A stretch of 42,216 nucleotides of DNA from an uncultured Oscillospiraceae bacterium (GCA_900542145.1 UQMF01000019.1:1-42216); one strand, 5' to 3'; shown: positions 1-8,073, counted from the stretch's first letter. Notes: generated by a model not told the origin, from the sequence alone. Made by a program: numbers and translations.

Positions 1-42
1 AAATACAACTATATTAATACAAATCAAGAAAGGGTCAACACT

Positions 43-1365
43 ATGAGCAAGGTTGTAAAGTTCGGCGGAAGCTCTCTCGCCGACGCAAAGCAGTTTAAGA
101 AGGTCGCTGATATAATTCACGCCGACCCCGAAAGACGTTACGTCGTTCCCTCCGCGCCCGGAAAGCGCTTCAAGGAGGACACCAAGGTCACCGATATGCT
201 GTACCGCTGCTATGATGAGGTAGCGGTTCAGGGCAAGGATTTTGCGGAATCCTTCGCACCCATCAGGGAGCGCTACAACGGTATCATCTCCGACCTGGGA
301 CTTTCCCTCAGCCTGGACGAGGAATTCGCGAAGATCGGCGAGAACTTCCGCGCTGCTGTCGGAAGCGATTACGCTGCCAGCCGCGGCGAGTACCTGAACG
401 GTATCGTGCTGGCAAATTACCTCGGCTATGAGTTCATTGACGCTGCGCGCGCCATCTTCTTCGACAACAAGGGCAACTTCGACGCCGACATCACCGACGC
501 ATGCCTGGGCGCGCTTCTCGACAAGACTCCCAAGGCGGTTATTCCCGGATTCTACGGCGCGATGCCCGACGGCTCCATCAAGACCTTCTCCCGCGGCGGC
601 TCCGACTTCACCGGCTCCGTTGTCGCAAAGGCTGCGAAGGTGGACCTCTACGAGAACTGGACAGACGTAAGCGGATTCCTGGTGGCTGACCCCCGTATCG
701 TTGAGAATCCCGAGGGAATCAGCGTTATCACCTATTCCGAGCTGCGCGAGCTTTCCTACATGGGCGCAGGCGTGCTCCACGAGGACGCTATCTTCCCGGT
801 AAGAAGCGCCAATATACCGATCAACATAAAGAACACCAACGCGCCCCAGGACGCAGGCACGCTCATCGTTCCGACCAGGAACGCTCCTGCAAGCGAACAC
901 ATCATCACTGGTATCGCTGGCAAGAAGAACTTCTCCGTAATCTCCATCGAGAAGGACAGAATGAACAGCAACAAGGGCTTCCTGCGCAAGCTGCTCCAGG
1001 TCCTCGAGAACCACGATATTTTCCCGGAGCACATGCCCACCGGTATCGACACGGTCAGCGTTGTTGTGAATTCCAGCGAGCTTGACGGTCAGCGCGAGAA
1101 GCTCACCGAGCGCCTTGTAGAGGTGGTAAAGCCCGATCATTTCGAGATCATCGACGGTCTTGCCCTCATCGCAGTCGTAGGACGCGGCATGAAGTCCGTC
1201 AAGGGTACTGCTACCCGTGTGTTTGCGGCTCTTTCCCACGCAAACATCAACATCAGAATGATCGACCAGGGCTCCAGTGAGCTTAACATCATCGTTGGCA
1301 TCAACGCTTCCGATTTTGAGAAGGCTGTCAAGGTGATCTACGATATGTTCATTCTCAGCGAGTGA
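43..1365 (+). CDS. Aspartate kinase
   Basis: This enzyme phosphorylates L-aspartate, the first step toward lysine, threonine, methionine and diaminopimelate. The 440-residue protein opens with the amino-acid-kinase signature KFGGSS at residues 6-11. The SRGGSDFTG active-site motif lies near residue 185, and the last 140 residues or so form the tandem ACT regulatory region. The length fits a monofunctional aspartokinase with no fused homoserine dehydrogenase. AAAGGG at 29-34 supports the ATG at 43. Only 42 bases lie upstream, so the promoter and any lysine-responsive leader are outside the window. Family identity is secure; which amino acid inhibits it cannot be read here, so no symbol is given. 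Confidence 0.95.
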   Translation: MSKVVKFGGSSLADAKQFKKVADIIHADPERRYVVPSAPGKRFKEDTKVTDMLYRCYDEVAVQGKDFAESFAPIRERYNGIISDLGLSLSLDEEFAKIGENFRAAVGSDYAASRGEYLNGIVLANYLGYEFIDAARAIFFDNKGNFDADITDACLGALLDKTPKAVIPGFYGAMPDGSIKTFSRGGSDFTGSVVAKAAKVDLYENWTDVSGFLVADPRIVENPEGISVITYSELRELSYMGAGVLHEDAIFPVRSANIPINIKNTNAPQDAGTLIVPTRNAPASEHIITGIAGKKNFSVISIEKDRMNSNKGFLRKLLQVLENHDIFPEHMPTGIDTVSVVVNSSELDGQREKLTERLVEVVKPDHFEIIDGLALIAVVGRGMKSVKGTATRVFAALSHANINIRMIDQGSSELNIIVGINASDFEKAVKVIYDMFILSE

Positions 1366-1389
1366 TACTGCAAAGGGAACACGGCTGAT

Positions 1390-1432
1390 CCGCGCCGCGG
1401 CATGGGATTGCGGTCCCGTGCCCGGCATGCGG
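1390..1432 (+). other. Strong GC-rich hairpin downstream of aspartate kinase
   Basis: The 9-bp stem 1399-1407/1414-1422 has a 6-nt loop. It is extended outward by 1394-1397/1423-1426 and 1390-1393/1429-1432 with small bulges, about 17 bp in all. There is no T-tract, so this is not a standard terminator. A second small hairpin follows at 1456-1460/1466-1470. Both lie in the 152-nt gap before the next gene and could reduce read-through or stabilise the upstream message. Confidence 0.5.
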
Positions 1433-1517
1433 ATATATACTTATATGCGTTCGTACCGGGCAGGTCCCGGCCGGCAATACAATCAGGCACATATGGCACA
1501 ACGAGGGGGATACGGAA

Positions 1518-2714
1518 ATGGACTATACTGAATACCTGTCAAACGACGGAATGAAGAAAGGCAAGCTCGGCGCCTACAAGACCCATATCATCAAGAACAT
1601 CGAGAAGATAGGTCAGAAGAAGCTTGTCATCATCGGCAGCGGCGAGGAATACGACGTGCTCATGCAGGCGCTCAAGCAGCTCCGCATGAAGAACGTCAAG
1701 GTGCCCGATATCGCATTCCGTGCGACGGCTTCCGAGGGCGAGGTCTCCGAAACGGAGGATATCAGGTTTATCAGCGAACTTAAGGGAAAATCCGCTTCGT
1801 TCTATGTGCTGATCGTGGCGCCGTTCACTCCGCTGGAGATGCAGCTTGCCGGAATGGCAGGCGTGCAGGGAACCTCCGCTGAGATCGCAAAGGTGCTCCG
1901 CAACCAGTGCGGATTCACCGAGAACGGCTATTGCGAGATGAACGAGCCGTCCGGTCTGGGAATGAGCCTTGCCAACATGAAGCTGAGCAAGGGGCTTTCC
2001 TCCGACGGAAAGCGCGCAGGCGGCATGGAGAACTCCACTGCGCAGCAGCTGACCTCCTATAAGGATAAGATGAAGGGACAGCGCTGCTTCATTCTCGGCA
2101 CCACCGGTGCAAAGCTCGACGAGCTTAACGGGCTTATGAACGAGCACGCTTTTGCGAGCAACGAGTTCTGCGATTTCTTCTCCAGGACTCCCCAGCGCCC
2201 GGAGTATTTCGTGCTGACGGAGTCCGCGTCTTATCTCGGCAACGGAAAGTACATCGAGGGCATGGAGTGCTTCATCGACGGCCGCATAAAGGTGTTCGAG
2301 GACAAGTTCAAGAAGAAGCCGACATACTTCAACGGACTTGGCGCAGGACTTATCACCGGGCTGCCCACATTCCAGGAGGCGGAGAGCGTTTTCGCCACCG
2401 CCAGGATGTTCCCGATGTATGTGATGATCCAGCTGGCGCTCTATATGGGATTCAGCGAGATCTACCTCTACGGCTGGGACGGACTGTTCCCCTTGGACAT
2501 CGACGCTGACGGCGCGGCAAGAAAGGCTGCCGAGGGCGAAGTCCCCGGTTTCCCCGAGGGCGCAAAGCAGCTTATAAGCCAGGTGAAGAAATACGCCGAG
2601 AGCAACGGCTCCAGACTCATCAGCATGTGCCAGACAAGCGGCATGTCCATGCTGGATAAGGCGGAATTCGAGAGTATCGACCTGTCCGCTTCTTCCATTT
2701 TCGGCAGACTCTGA
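1518..2714 (+). CDS. MptE/DUF115-like protein of unknown role
   Basis: The protein has 398 residues and no signal peptide or membrane helix. The N-terminal part (about 33-130) begins with a beta-strand and glycine turn, KKLVIIGSGEEYD, like a nucleotide-binding fold. The C-terminal part (about 185-365) has KGQRCFILGTTGAKLDEL followed by a MYVMIQLALYMGFSEIYLYG segment at 300-319. That pattern is typical of the DUF115/MptE-like domain found in 6-hydroxymethylpterin pyrophosphokinases and in flagellin (Maf) and surface-sugar transferases. GAGGGGG at 1503-1509 supports the ATG. It sits between aspartate kinase and thymidylate synthase. The folate gene next door makes a pterin role tempting, but a glycosyltransferase-like role is equally possible. 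Confidence 0.6.
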   Translation: MDYTEYLSNDGMKKGKLGAYKTHIIKNIEKIGQKKLVIIGSGEEYDVLMQALKQLRMKNVKVPDIAFRATASEGEVSETEDIRFISELKGKSASFYVLIVAPFTPLEMQLAGMAGVQGTSAEIAKVLRNQCGFTENGYCEMNEPSGLGMSLANMKLSKGLSSDGKRAGGMENSTAQQLTSYKDKMKGQRCFILGTTGAKLDELNGLMNEHAFASNEFCDFFSRTPQRPEYFVLTESASYLGNGKYIEGMECFIDGRIKVFEDKFKKKPTYFNGLGAGLITGLPTFQEAESVFATARMFPMYVMIQLALYMGFSEIYLYGWDGLFPLDIDADGAARKAAEGEVPGFPEGAKQLISQVKKYAESNGSRLISMCQTSGMSMLDKAEFESIDLSASSIFGRL

Positions 2715-2719
2715 TCTGC

Positions 2720-2746
2720 ATTATTCCGGGCTTTTCTGCCCATAAT
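2720..2746 (+). other. Small hairpin just before the thyA ribosome site
   Basis: ATTAT at 2720-2724 pairs with ATAAT at 2742-2746, and GGGC at 2728-2731 pairs with GCCC at 2738-2741, with three bulged bases. It ends 2 nt before the AAGGAGGG at 2749-2756. The stem is short and its role is unknown. Confidence 0.3.
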
Positions 2747-2760
2747 TCAAGGAGGGCACT

Positions 2761-3588
2761 ATGAGCCTTGCAGATGATCTGTTCATACAGAACTGCCGTG
2801 ATATCCTGGAGAACGGCGTTTCCGACGAGGGGTGCGAGGTCCGCCCCCGTTGGGAGGACGGCACGCCGGCGCATACTATAAAGAAGTTCTGTATCGTCAA
2901 CCGGTACGACCTCCAGAAGGAGTTTCCGCTGATGACGCTGCGCCGGGTGTATTACCGCTCCGCCATTGACGAGATACTGTGGATATACCAGAAGAAATCC
3001 AACCGCGTGTCCGAACTCTCCTCCCATATCTGGGACGCCTGGGCGGACGAAAACGGTACTATCGGAAAGGCGTACGGCTACCAGCTGGGCGTGAAGCACC
3101 ACTACCCCGAGGGGGATTTCGACCAGGTGGACAAGGCACTCTACGACCTGAAGCACAATCCGAACAGCCGCCGTATCATGACGAACACCTACAATCACGC
3201 GGACCTCAGCGAAATGCGGCTCGCTCCCTGCGCGTATTCCATGACGTTCAACGTCAGCGGAAACCGGCTGAATGCGATACTCAATCAGCGCAGCCAGGAT
3301 ATGCTCACCGCGAACAACTGGAATGTGTGCCAGTACGCGGCGCTGCTGACTATGTTCGCGAAAGCCTCCGGATTCGTACCCGGGGAACTGGTGCACGTCA
3401 TCGCGGACGCGCATATCTACGACCGCCATGTGGACGCGGTAAGGCGGCTCATTGAGAAGAAGCCCTACCCTGCCCCGGAAATGCAGGTCGAGGATATCAC
3501 GGATTTCTATAAGTTCACGAAGAACAGCTTCACGGCGGTGGACTACAAGTACCACGAATTCACGGACAAGATACCCGTCGCAATATGA
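2761..3588 (+). CDS. thyA: Thymidylate synthase
   Basis: The enzyme methylates dUMP to dTMP using methylene-tetrahydrofolate. The 275-residue protein has the folate and nucleotide-site blocks of the family: GTPAHT at 34-39, HIWDAWADENGTIGKAYGYQLG at 89-110 in pieces, the phosphate-binding SRR at 136-138, and the catalytic cysteine C157 in LAPCAY. The usual histidine after the cysteine is Ala here. I recall Bacillus subtilis ThyA also departing from the PCH form, so this looks like a subfamily trait rather than damage. AAGGAGGG at 2749-2756 precedes the ATG. It is followed by a Nudix gene 7 nt later, which suggests co-transcription. Confidence 0.95.
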   Translation: MSLADDLFIQNCRDILENGVSDEGCEVRPRWEDGTPAHTIKKFCIVNRYDLQKEFPLMTLRRVYYRSAIDEILWIYQKKSNRVSELSSHIWDAWADENGTIGKAYGYQLGVKHHYPEGDFDQVDKALYDLKHNPNSRRIMTNTYNHADLSEMRLAPCAYSMTFNVSGNRLNAILNQRSQDMLTANNWNVCQYAALLTMFAKASGFVPGELVHVIADAHIYDRHVDAVRRLIEKKPYPAPEMQVEDITDFYKFTKNSFTAVDYKYHEFTDKIPVAI

Positions 3589-3595
3589 GGTGGAT

Positions 3596-4117
3596 ATGGA
3601 ACTCTGGGACGTATACGACATAAACCGCGCCAGGACAGGAAAGACCGCAGTCCGCGGCGAGAAACTCCCCGAGGGCGGATTCCACCTGGTGGTGCACGTC
3701 TGCATTTTAGGCTCTGACGGCAGAATGCTTATTCAGCAGCGCCAACCGTTCAAGCATGGATTCTCCGGAATGTGGGACGTGAGCGCCGGAGGTTCCGCAG
3801 TTGCAGGAGAAACCAGCGCCATGGCAGCCATGCGCGAAGTCCGGGAGGAGATCGGCGTGACCGTTGACCTTGACGGGGTTCGTCCGCATTATTCCGTGAG
3901 CTACGACGAGGGATTCGACGACTGGTACGTCGTAAAGGCAGACCCGGATATTTCCGGGCTGACGCTGCAATACGAGGAAGTCCGGGCGGTGAAATGGGCG
4001 ACCGAGGAAGAGATCTTTGAAATGATGGACAGCGGAGCATTTATCCCGTATTTCAAGGGGTATATCTCGACGATATTCCACACGGCGGACCAGTACGGTT
4101 CGATAAGGGAACGCTGA
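3596..4117 (+). CDS. Nudix hydrolase, isopentenyl-diphosphate-isomerase-like subgroup
   Basis: The 173-residue protein starts MELWDVYDIN and carries a textbook Nudix box at residues 66-88 (G-x5-E-x7-REVREEIGV), which binds the divalent metal for cleaving nucleoside-diphosphate-X bonds. The N-terminus and the LVVHVCIL segment resemble the YfcD/Idi-like Nudix group, whose substrate is often unknown. The ATG at 3596 is chosen because GAGGTG at 3587-3592 overlaps the thyA stop. In-frame extension upstream would run through thyA and lacks a ribosome site. Lying directly after thyA, a nucleotide-pool cleaning role is possible but unproven. Confidence 0.88.
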   Translation: MELWDVYDINRARTGKTAVRGEKLPEGGFHLVVHVCILGSDGRMLIQQRQPFKHGFSGMWDVSAGGSAVAGETSAMAAMREVREEIGVTVDLDGVRPHYSVSYDEGFDDWYVVKADPDISGLTLQYEEVRAVKWATEEEIFEMMDSGAFIPYFKGYISTIFHTADQYGSIRER

Positions 4118-4190
4118 CGCGGCTCCAGCAATAACATGAAACATACACAGCGCCATTGTCGGAGGGCGCATTCACAGAACAGAGGTAACA

Positions 4191-6254
4191 ATGTCAGAAG
4201 AAAAAAGACTCGCGGTGCTTATCGACAGCGATAACGTATCCGCCAAATATGCGCAGTTCGTCATGAACGAGGTGCAGAAGTACGGCGTGCCTACCTATAA
4301 GAGAGTATACGGCGACTGGGAGAAGGGCGGCAACGGCTGGCATGCGCCTGCGGTGAACTACTCCATAATGCCGGTGCAGCAGACAAGCTACGTTGCCGGC
4401 AAGAATGCCACCGATTTCTCAATGATCATCGACGCGATGGATATACTGTATTCCGGCAACGTGGACGGATTCGTCCTTGTCACCAGCGACAGCGATTTCA
4501 CCAGGCTGGCGATACGTCTGAGAGAAGCCGGAAAGCTGGTGGTGGGCATCGGCGAACTGAAAACACCAAGACCGTTCACTGTCAGCTGCCACCATTTCTG
4601 CTACCTCAACCAGATCGGCGAGATGGAGCAGGAATACGACGAGGCGGCTATCCGCAAGGCAGTCATGACATTCGTCACGGACAACCGGGACGAGCGGCTT
4701 GACCTGGCGAAGATAAGCGCGGTGCTCACCTCCAAGTTTGGCAACATCAACTTTGACGAGCTGGGATATAAGAGATTCTCCAGCTTCATCGACAGCTTCC
4801 CCGAGCTGCGCAGGAACAACACGTTCGTTTCCCTGCGCAAGAAAAAATCGGAGCAGCCCCAGCCCAGGAAGCTGGAGGAGGCTACGGCGGAATCCGTTGC
4901 GGCTGCGATGAGCGAATACCTCAGCGAACATGAGCCGGAGCAGGACAACATGCTCAAGATGGAGAGCTGGCTCAACAACCGTTTCGGGAAGATAGATTTC
5001 GCAAAGTTCGGCAGCAGCAGATTTGCAAAGTTCATCGACAGGCTGCCCCAGTTCACCCGTACCGGGACCCTGGTCAAGCCTGCGGATTCCGCTCCGGAGA
5101 TAAGTCTGGACGCCGACAGCTACCGCCGGGAGGTTACGGCTTACGCCGGCGACAACATGCCGGACGGCGGAAATATCGGACAGCTGAACAATCATCTGAT
5201 GGGAGTGTTCGGCAGGGATTACTTCCGGGGGCTGGGATTCGGCGATTTCAAGACCGCGCTGGATTCCGTACCGGAAGTGAAGGTCGATGGCAACCGCGTA
5301 TTCCTTGCGGCGCCGGCGGCTGAGCCGGAGAAGCCTGCAAATCTCCCCGGTCCGGACGTTAAGGCAGTTTTTGCAAGGATACAGCAGTACGCCAGGGAGA
5401 ACATGCCGGACGGCGGAAATATCGGACAGCTGAACAACGAGCTGATGGGCGCCTACGGCAGGGATTACATCGACACGATGGGATTCGGCGATTTCCGCGC
5501 GCTGCTTTCCTCGGTGCCGGATATAAAGATCAGCCGCAACCGGGCGTATTCCACTGTCCCGGTGCAGATCCCTGCGGAGCCTGTCGGGAATCCCGGGCAG
5601 GCTGCACAGCCTGACGAGGCTGCGGAAGCGCCTGACGACGAGGCAAGGGTGCGCAGGCATGATTCCAGGCGGAGGAAGGAAGCCGCCCGGGAAGTCGCCG
5701 AGGTCATTGCCGAGGTGAACGGCGAAGTTCCGGCAGAGCCTGCGCAGGAGGAATCCGCACAGTCTGAGGAGTCCGCTCCTACTGAGGAGGTTCAGCCCGA
5801 ACCGGAGAGCCAGCCTGCGGAGAAGGAATACGAGAAGCCGGAGCTTAACACGGTCAAGCGTGAGATACTCCAGTTCGTGGCTTCCTCTGAAAACGGCGGA
5901 AGCCTGTCAAGACTGGGAGGCATCCTGGGCGCGAAGTATGGCCATGATTTCCTGAAGCAGCTGGGATTCAGCTCCATGAGAAAGCTTGCAGCGGAGATAA
6001 CAGGCACTGTCGTAAAGAACAACAAGCTGTATATCAGCGACGAGTTTGCGAAGCAGACCGAGGAGATCGAGCGGTTTGTCAACGAATTCGCGCGCAGCGA
6101 TGGCAGCCACAGCGTCCGTGCGCTTGGAATAAAGCTCAAGGAGCGTTTCGAGGGATTCGATTACCGCAGCTACGGCTTTGCGAGGTTCACGGATTTCATA
6201 AACGCCATCGACGGAGTGAAAGCCGACAGATACCACGTCAGTCCGGCAGAATAA
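4191..6254 (+). CDS. NYN-domain putative ribonuclease with six OST-HTH/LOTUS-like repeats
   Basis: The protein has 687 residues. Residues 5-145 are a NYN (LabA/DUF88, PIN-like) domain: LIDSDN at 10-15, a TDF at 74-76 and SDSDF at 99-103 supply the acidic residues of the metal-dependent RNase fold. It is followed by repeated helical units that read as OST-HTH/LOTUS domains at about 150-215, 230-297, 310-373, 390-455, 545-612 and 618-683. A Glu/Pro/Ala-rich linker lies at about 456-545. Units 3 and 4 are nearly identical and share a 38-bp perfect DNA repeat (5154-5191 and 5400-5437). LOTUS domains bind RNA or helicases in known members, so a role in RNA decay is inferred. AGAGGT precedes the ATG. 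Confidence 0.85.
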   Translation: MSEEKRLAVLIDSDNVSAKYAQFVMNEVQKYGVPTYKRVYGDWEKGGNGWHAPAVNYSIMPVQQTSYVAGKNATDFSMIIDAMDILYSGNVDGFVLVTSDSDFTRLAIRLREAGKLVVGIGELKTPRPFTVSCHHFCYLNQIGEMEQEYDEAAIRKAVMTFVTDNRDERLDLAKISAVLTSKFGNINFDELGYKRFSSFIDSFPELRRNNTFVSLRKKKSEQPQPRKLEEATAESVAAAMSEYLSEHEPEQDNMLKMESWLNNRFGKIDFAKFGSSRFAKFIDRLPQFTRTGTLVKPADSAPEISLDADSYRREVTAYAGDNMPDGGNIGQLNNHLMGVFGRDYFRGLGFGDFKTALDSVPEVKVDGNRVFLAAPAAEPEKPANLPGPDVKAVFARIQQYARENMPDGGNIGQLNNELMGAYGRDYIDTMGFGDFRALLSSVPDIKISRNRAYSTVPVQIPAEPVGNPGQAAQPDEAAEAPDDEARVRRHDSRRRKEAAREVAEVIAEVNGEVPAEPAQEESAQSEESAPTEEVQPEPESQPAEKEYEKPELNTVKREILQFVASSENGGSLSRLGGILGAKYGHDFLKQLGFSSMRKLAAEITGTVVKNNKLYISDEFAKQTEEIERFVNEFARSDGSHSVRALGIKLKERFEGFDYRSYGFARFTDFINAIDGVKADRYHVSPAE
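5154..5437 (+). repeat. Direct repeat inside the NYN gene
   Basis: A 38-bp stretch at 5154-5191 recurs exactly at 5400-5437, 246 bp (82 codons) apart. The flanks also match in patches, such as GGGATTCGGCGATTTC in both copies. It encodes NMPDGGNIGQLNN in each. This points to a fairly recent in-frame duplication of one LOTUS unit. Confidence 0.9.
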
Positions 6255-6266
6255 CAAGGAGTCAGC

Positions 6267-7202
6267 ATGAAAAAGGACATCATCTACAGCCTGTCGTCGC
6301 CTTACAGAGATGATTTCAGAGTGACGGGCTATCGCTTCGGAAAGGGTGGGAAGTCCTGCTGCATAATAGGCTCCATCAGGGGCAACGAGATACAGCAGCT
6401 GTACATGTGCAGCCAGTTGGTGCATACGCTTGAATTCCTGGAGAGGAAGGGCTGCATATCATACGACCGGGAGATACTCATAATTCCGTCCATAAACAGC
6501 TACGGCACGAACATCGGCAGAAGATTCTGGTGCCTTGACAACACGGACATCAACCGTATGTTCCCCGGCGACCCCGGTGGCGAAACCACGGAGCGTATCG
6601 CCGCCGGCGTGTTTGAGGAGATATGCAAGTTTCAGTACGGCGTGCAGTTCGCGAGCTTCTATATTCCGGGCATGTTCATTCCGCATGTGAGAATGATGAA
6701 AACCTGCAAGGAGAATACCAGCCTTGCCAATCTGTTCGGACTCCCCTATGTGGTGCTGCGCACTCCGAGTGCGATGGACCAGTCCACGCTGAACTACAAC
6801 TGGCAGGTGGGCGGCACGGCGGCGTTCTCGGTTTACACCAACGCCACCGAGAGCATTGACGAGAAGTCCGCTGAGCAGGGCGTTTCGGCGGTATTGCGCT
6901 TCCTGTCCAGAATGGGCGTAATCAAATACCGCTGTCATGGCGGATTCATGGGCACCATCATCGACGAGGACGACATGATGGACGTCAAATGCGGCGCCGC
7001 CGGAATTTACCGTGGGCTGCGCAAATGCGGCGATGAGGTCGAGAAGGGCGACCTGCTGGCACAGGTGATCCACCCCTATGAGGGAGGGGTCATCAGCGAA
7101 GTCCGGGCGCCGGCGGAGGGAATACTCTTCTTCGCGCATGAAAGTCCGCTGGTCATGGAGAATACCGTGGTGTTCAAGGTGATAAAGAGACTGCATAAGT
7201 GA
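6267..7202 (+). CDS. AstE/AspA-family (M14-like) protein lacking canonical zinc ligands
   Basis: The 311-residue protein has the layout of succinylglutamate desuccinylase/aspartoacylase enzymes. There is an N-terminal alpha/beta domain with IIGSIRGNEIQQ at 33-44 and DINRMFPGD at 94-102, and a C-terminal beta domain with a biotinyl-like segment (GDEVEKGDLLAQV, EGGVISEVRAPAEGIL). In characterised members the first block reads HGxE, where His and Glu bind zinc. Here it is R38-G-N-E41, and the later Asp-Leu-His ligand is not visible around FASFYIPG (128-135). It may be catalytically altered. The gene follows the NYN gene by 12 nt and ends the operon at the terminator at 7211. Confidence 0.75.
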   Translation: MKKDIIYSLSSPYRDDFRVTGYRFGKGGKSCCIIGSIRGNEIQQLYMCSQLVHTLEFLERKGCISYDREILIIPSINSYGTNIGRRFWCLDNTDINRMFPGDPGGETTERIAAGVFEEICKFQYGVQFASFYIPGMFIPHVRMMKTCKENTSLANLFGLPYVVLRTPSAMDQSTLNYNWQVGGTAAFSVYTNATESIDEKSAEQGVSAVLRFLSRMGVIKYRCHGGFMGTIIDEDDMMDVKCGAAGIYRGLRKCGDEVEKGDLLAQVIHPYEGGVISEVRAPAEGILFFAHESPLVMENTVVFKVIKRLHK

Positions 7203-7210
7203 AACACGAT

Positions 7211-7241
7211 AAGAGATACGGGTTCGCCTGTATCTCTTTTT
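7211..7241 (+). terminator. Rho-independent terminator after the first operon
   Basis: An 11- to 12-bp stem (7211-7222 with 7227-7238) closes a UUCG tetraloop and is followed by TTTTTAT. It lies 8 nt after the AstE-like stop codon. One GU pair is present; otherwise pairing is complete. Confidence 0.95.
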
Positions 7242-7402
7242 ATATTGAAATAGTATATATCTGGGTAAAAATCAAATACTGAAAGTATATTGCAATGCGT
7301 ATTATGCGGAGAGTTCCAGGATCGGACGTGCTTTTGTGCAAATTGTATAATATCCCGGCGATTATAAAGCAAAAATTCTATGTGCGAAATTTTCTAAAAT
7401 CC
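7242..7402. other. AT-rich spacer before the S10 promoter
   Basis: This 161-nt stretch holds no convincing gene. A TATAAT at 7346-7351 could be a second upstream promoter element, but its -35 region is poor. The rest shows only short AT-rich inverted repeats. Confidence 0.4.
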
Positions 7403-7431
7403 TTGCAATTGGCGTTGTTATGTGGTAAAAT
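7403..7431 (+). promoter_or_regulatory. Sigma-A promoter of the S10 ribosomal operon
   Basis: TTGCAA at 7403-7408 and TAAAAT at 7426-7431 are separated by exactly 17 nt. A TG at 7423-7424 gives an extended -10 element. Transcription should start near 7438, leaving a leader of about 300 nt before rpsJ. Confidence 0.85.
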
Positions 7432-7437
7432 AACTGT

Positions 7438-7739
7438 TGGCGGCTGTACTGAGTACGCAGAAAGTGTGCCCGTCACAGCCTGAACACTTGAAGGCATAGC
7501 GATGATGCCGGAGGTTGCGCAGCATGACTGCGGTAATTTCGGCGGAGTATGTCGGGCAGGAAGCCCGGCGACAGAAGATCTTCAGAAAACGTGGGTATCT
7601 TATCTGTCGGCGCTGTTAAAGTGTCCGGAACTTCCGGATAACTAACATACGTTCATCAGAAAACAGGAAACACACGGCACAGTGGATTTTTCAAAACAGC
7701 TTTTGCCAGCACAATACTAACAGAAGGGGTTGAAAAATC
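7438..7739 (+). promoter_or_regulatory. Structured 5' leader of the S10 operon
   Basis: The leader carries several paired elements. GGCTGT 7442-7447 pairs with ACAGCC 7475-7480. AAGTGT 7462-7467 pairs with ACACTT 7484-7489, interleaved with the first pair. Hairpins follow at 7493-7497/7505-7509 and 7518-7522/7528-7532, a GGGC/GCCC hairpin near 7553-7570, and a near-palindrome at 7624-7638. No open frame with a ribosome site is evident. In E. coli, L4 controls its operon through the S10 leader; whether the same happens here is inference. No T-run terminator is seen in it. Confidence 0.6.
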
Positions 7740-8051
7740 ATGGCAGCAAATGAGAAGGTAAGGATCAAGATCAAGGGCTATGAGCACAGCGTGGTTGACG
7801 CTGCTGCAAAGAAGATCGTAGAGGCGGCTACACACAACGGTGCGAGAGTTGCAGGCCCGATTCCGCTTCCTACTAACAAGGAAGTTGTTACGATCCTGAG
7901 AGCTGTTCACAAGTACAAGGATTCCCGTGAGCAGTTCGAGCTGAGGACTCACAAGCGTCTTATCGACGTAATCCGTCCGTCAGCAAAGGCTATCGAAGCT
8001 CTCCAGACACTTGAGCTTCCGGCCGGCGTAGAGATTTCAATGGATATCTGA
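7740..8051 (+). CDS. rpsJ: 30S ribosomal protein S10
   Basis: First gene of the S10 cluster. The protein (103 residues, the usual length) is a component of the 30S head and, in other bacteria, doubles as the NusE antitermination factor. The core reads KIKGYEHSVVDAAAKKIVEAA, then FELRTHKRLIDV and a terminal LPAGVEISMDI, all diagnostic of S10. AGAAGGGG upstream of the ATG is the ribosome site. A 119-nt structured gap separates it from rplC, which is unusual for this gene pair. Confidence 0.98.
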   Translation: MAANEKVRIKIKGYEHSVVDAAAKKIVEAATHNGARVAGPIPLPTNKEVVTILRAVHKYKDSREQFELRTHKRLIDVIRPSAKAIEALQTLELPAGVEISMDI

Positions 8052-8073
8052 TCATAGAGAGCATTGGAGTTAT

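Noticed and set aside
2620..3705. 361-residue minus-strand frame opposite thyA
   Set aside because: ThyA is certain on the plus strand with its catalytic Cys; the antisense frame has no support.
5154..5437. CRISPR-like or mobile repeat in the NYN gene
   Set aside because: Only two copies, in frame within a coding domain; it is a domain duplication.
4419..5660. 413-residue minus-strand frame inside the NYN gene
   Set aside because: It is antisense to a protein with recognisable NYN and repeat domains, and its sequence has no domain of its own.
7346..7351. Second S10 promoter at a TATAAT
   Set aside because: No acceptable -35 hexamer at 16-18 nt; kept only as a possibility in the spacer entry.
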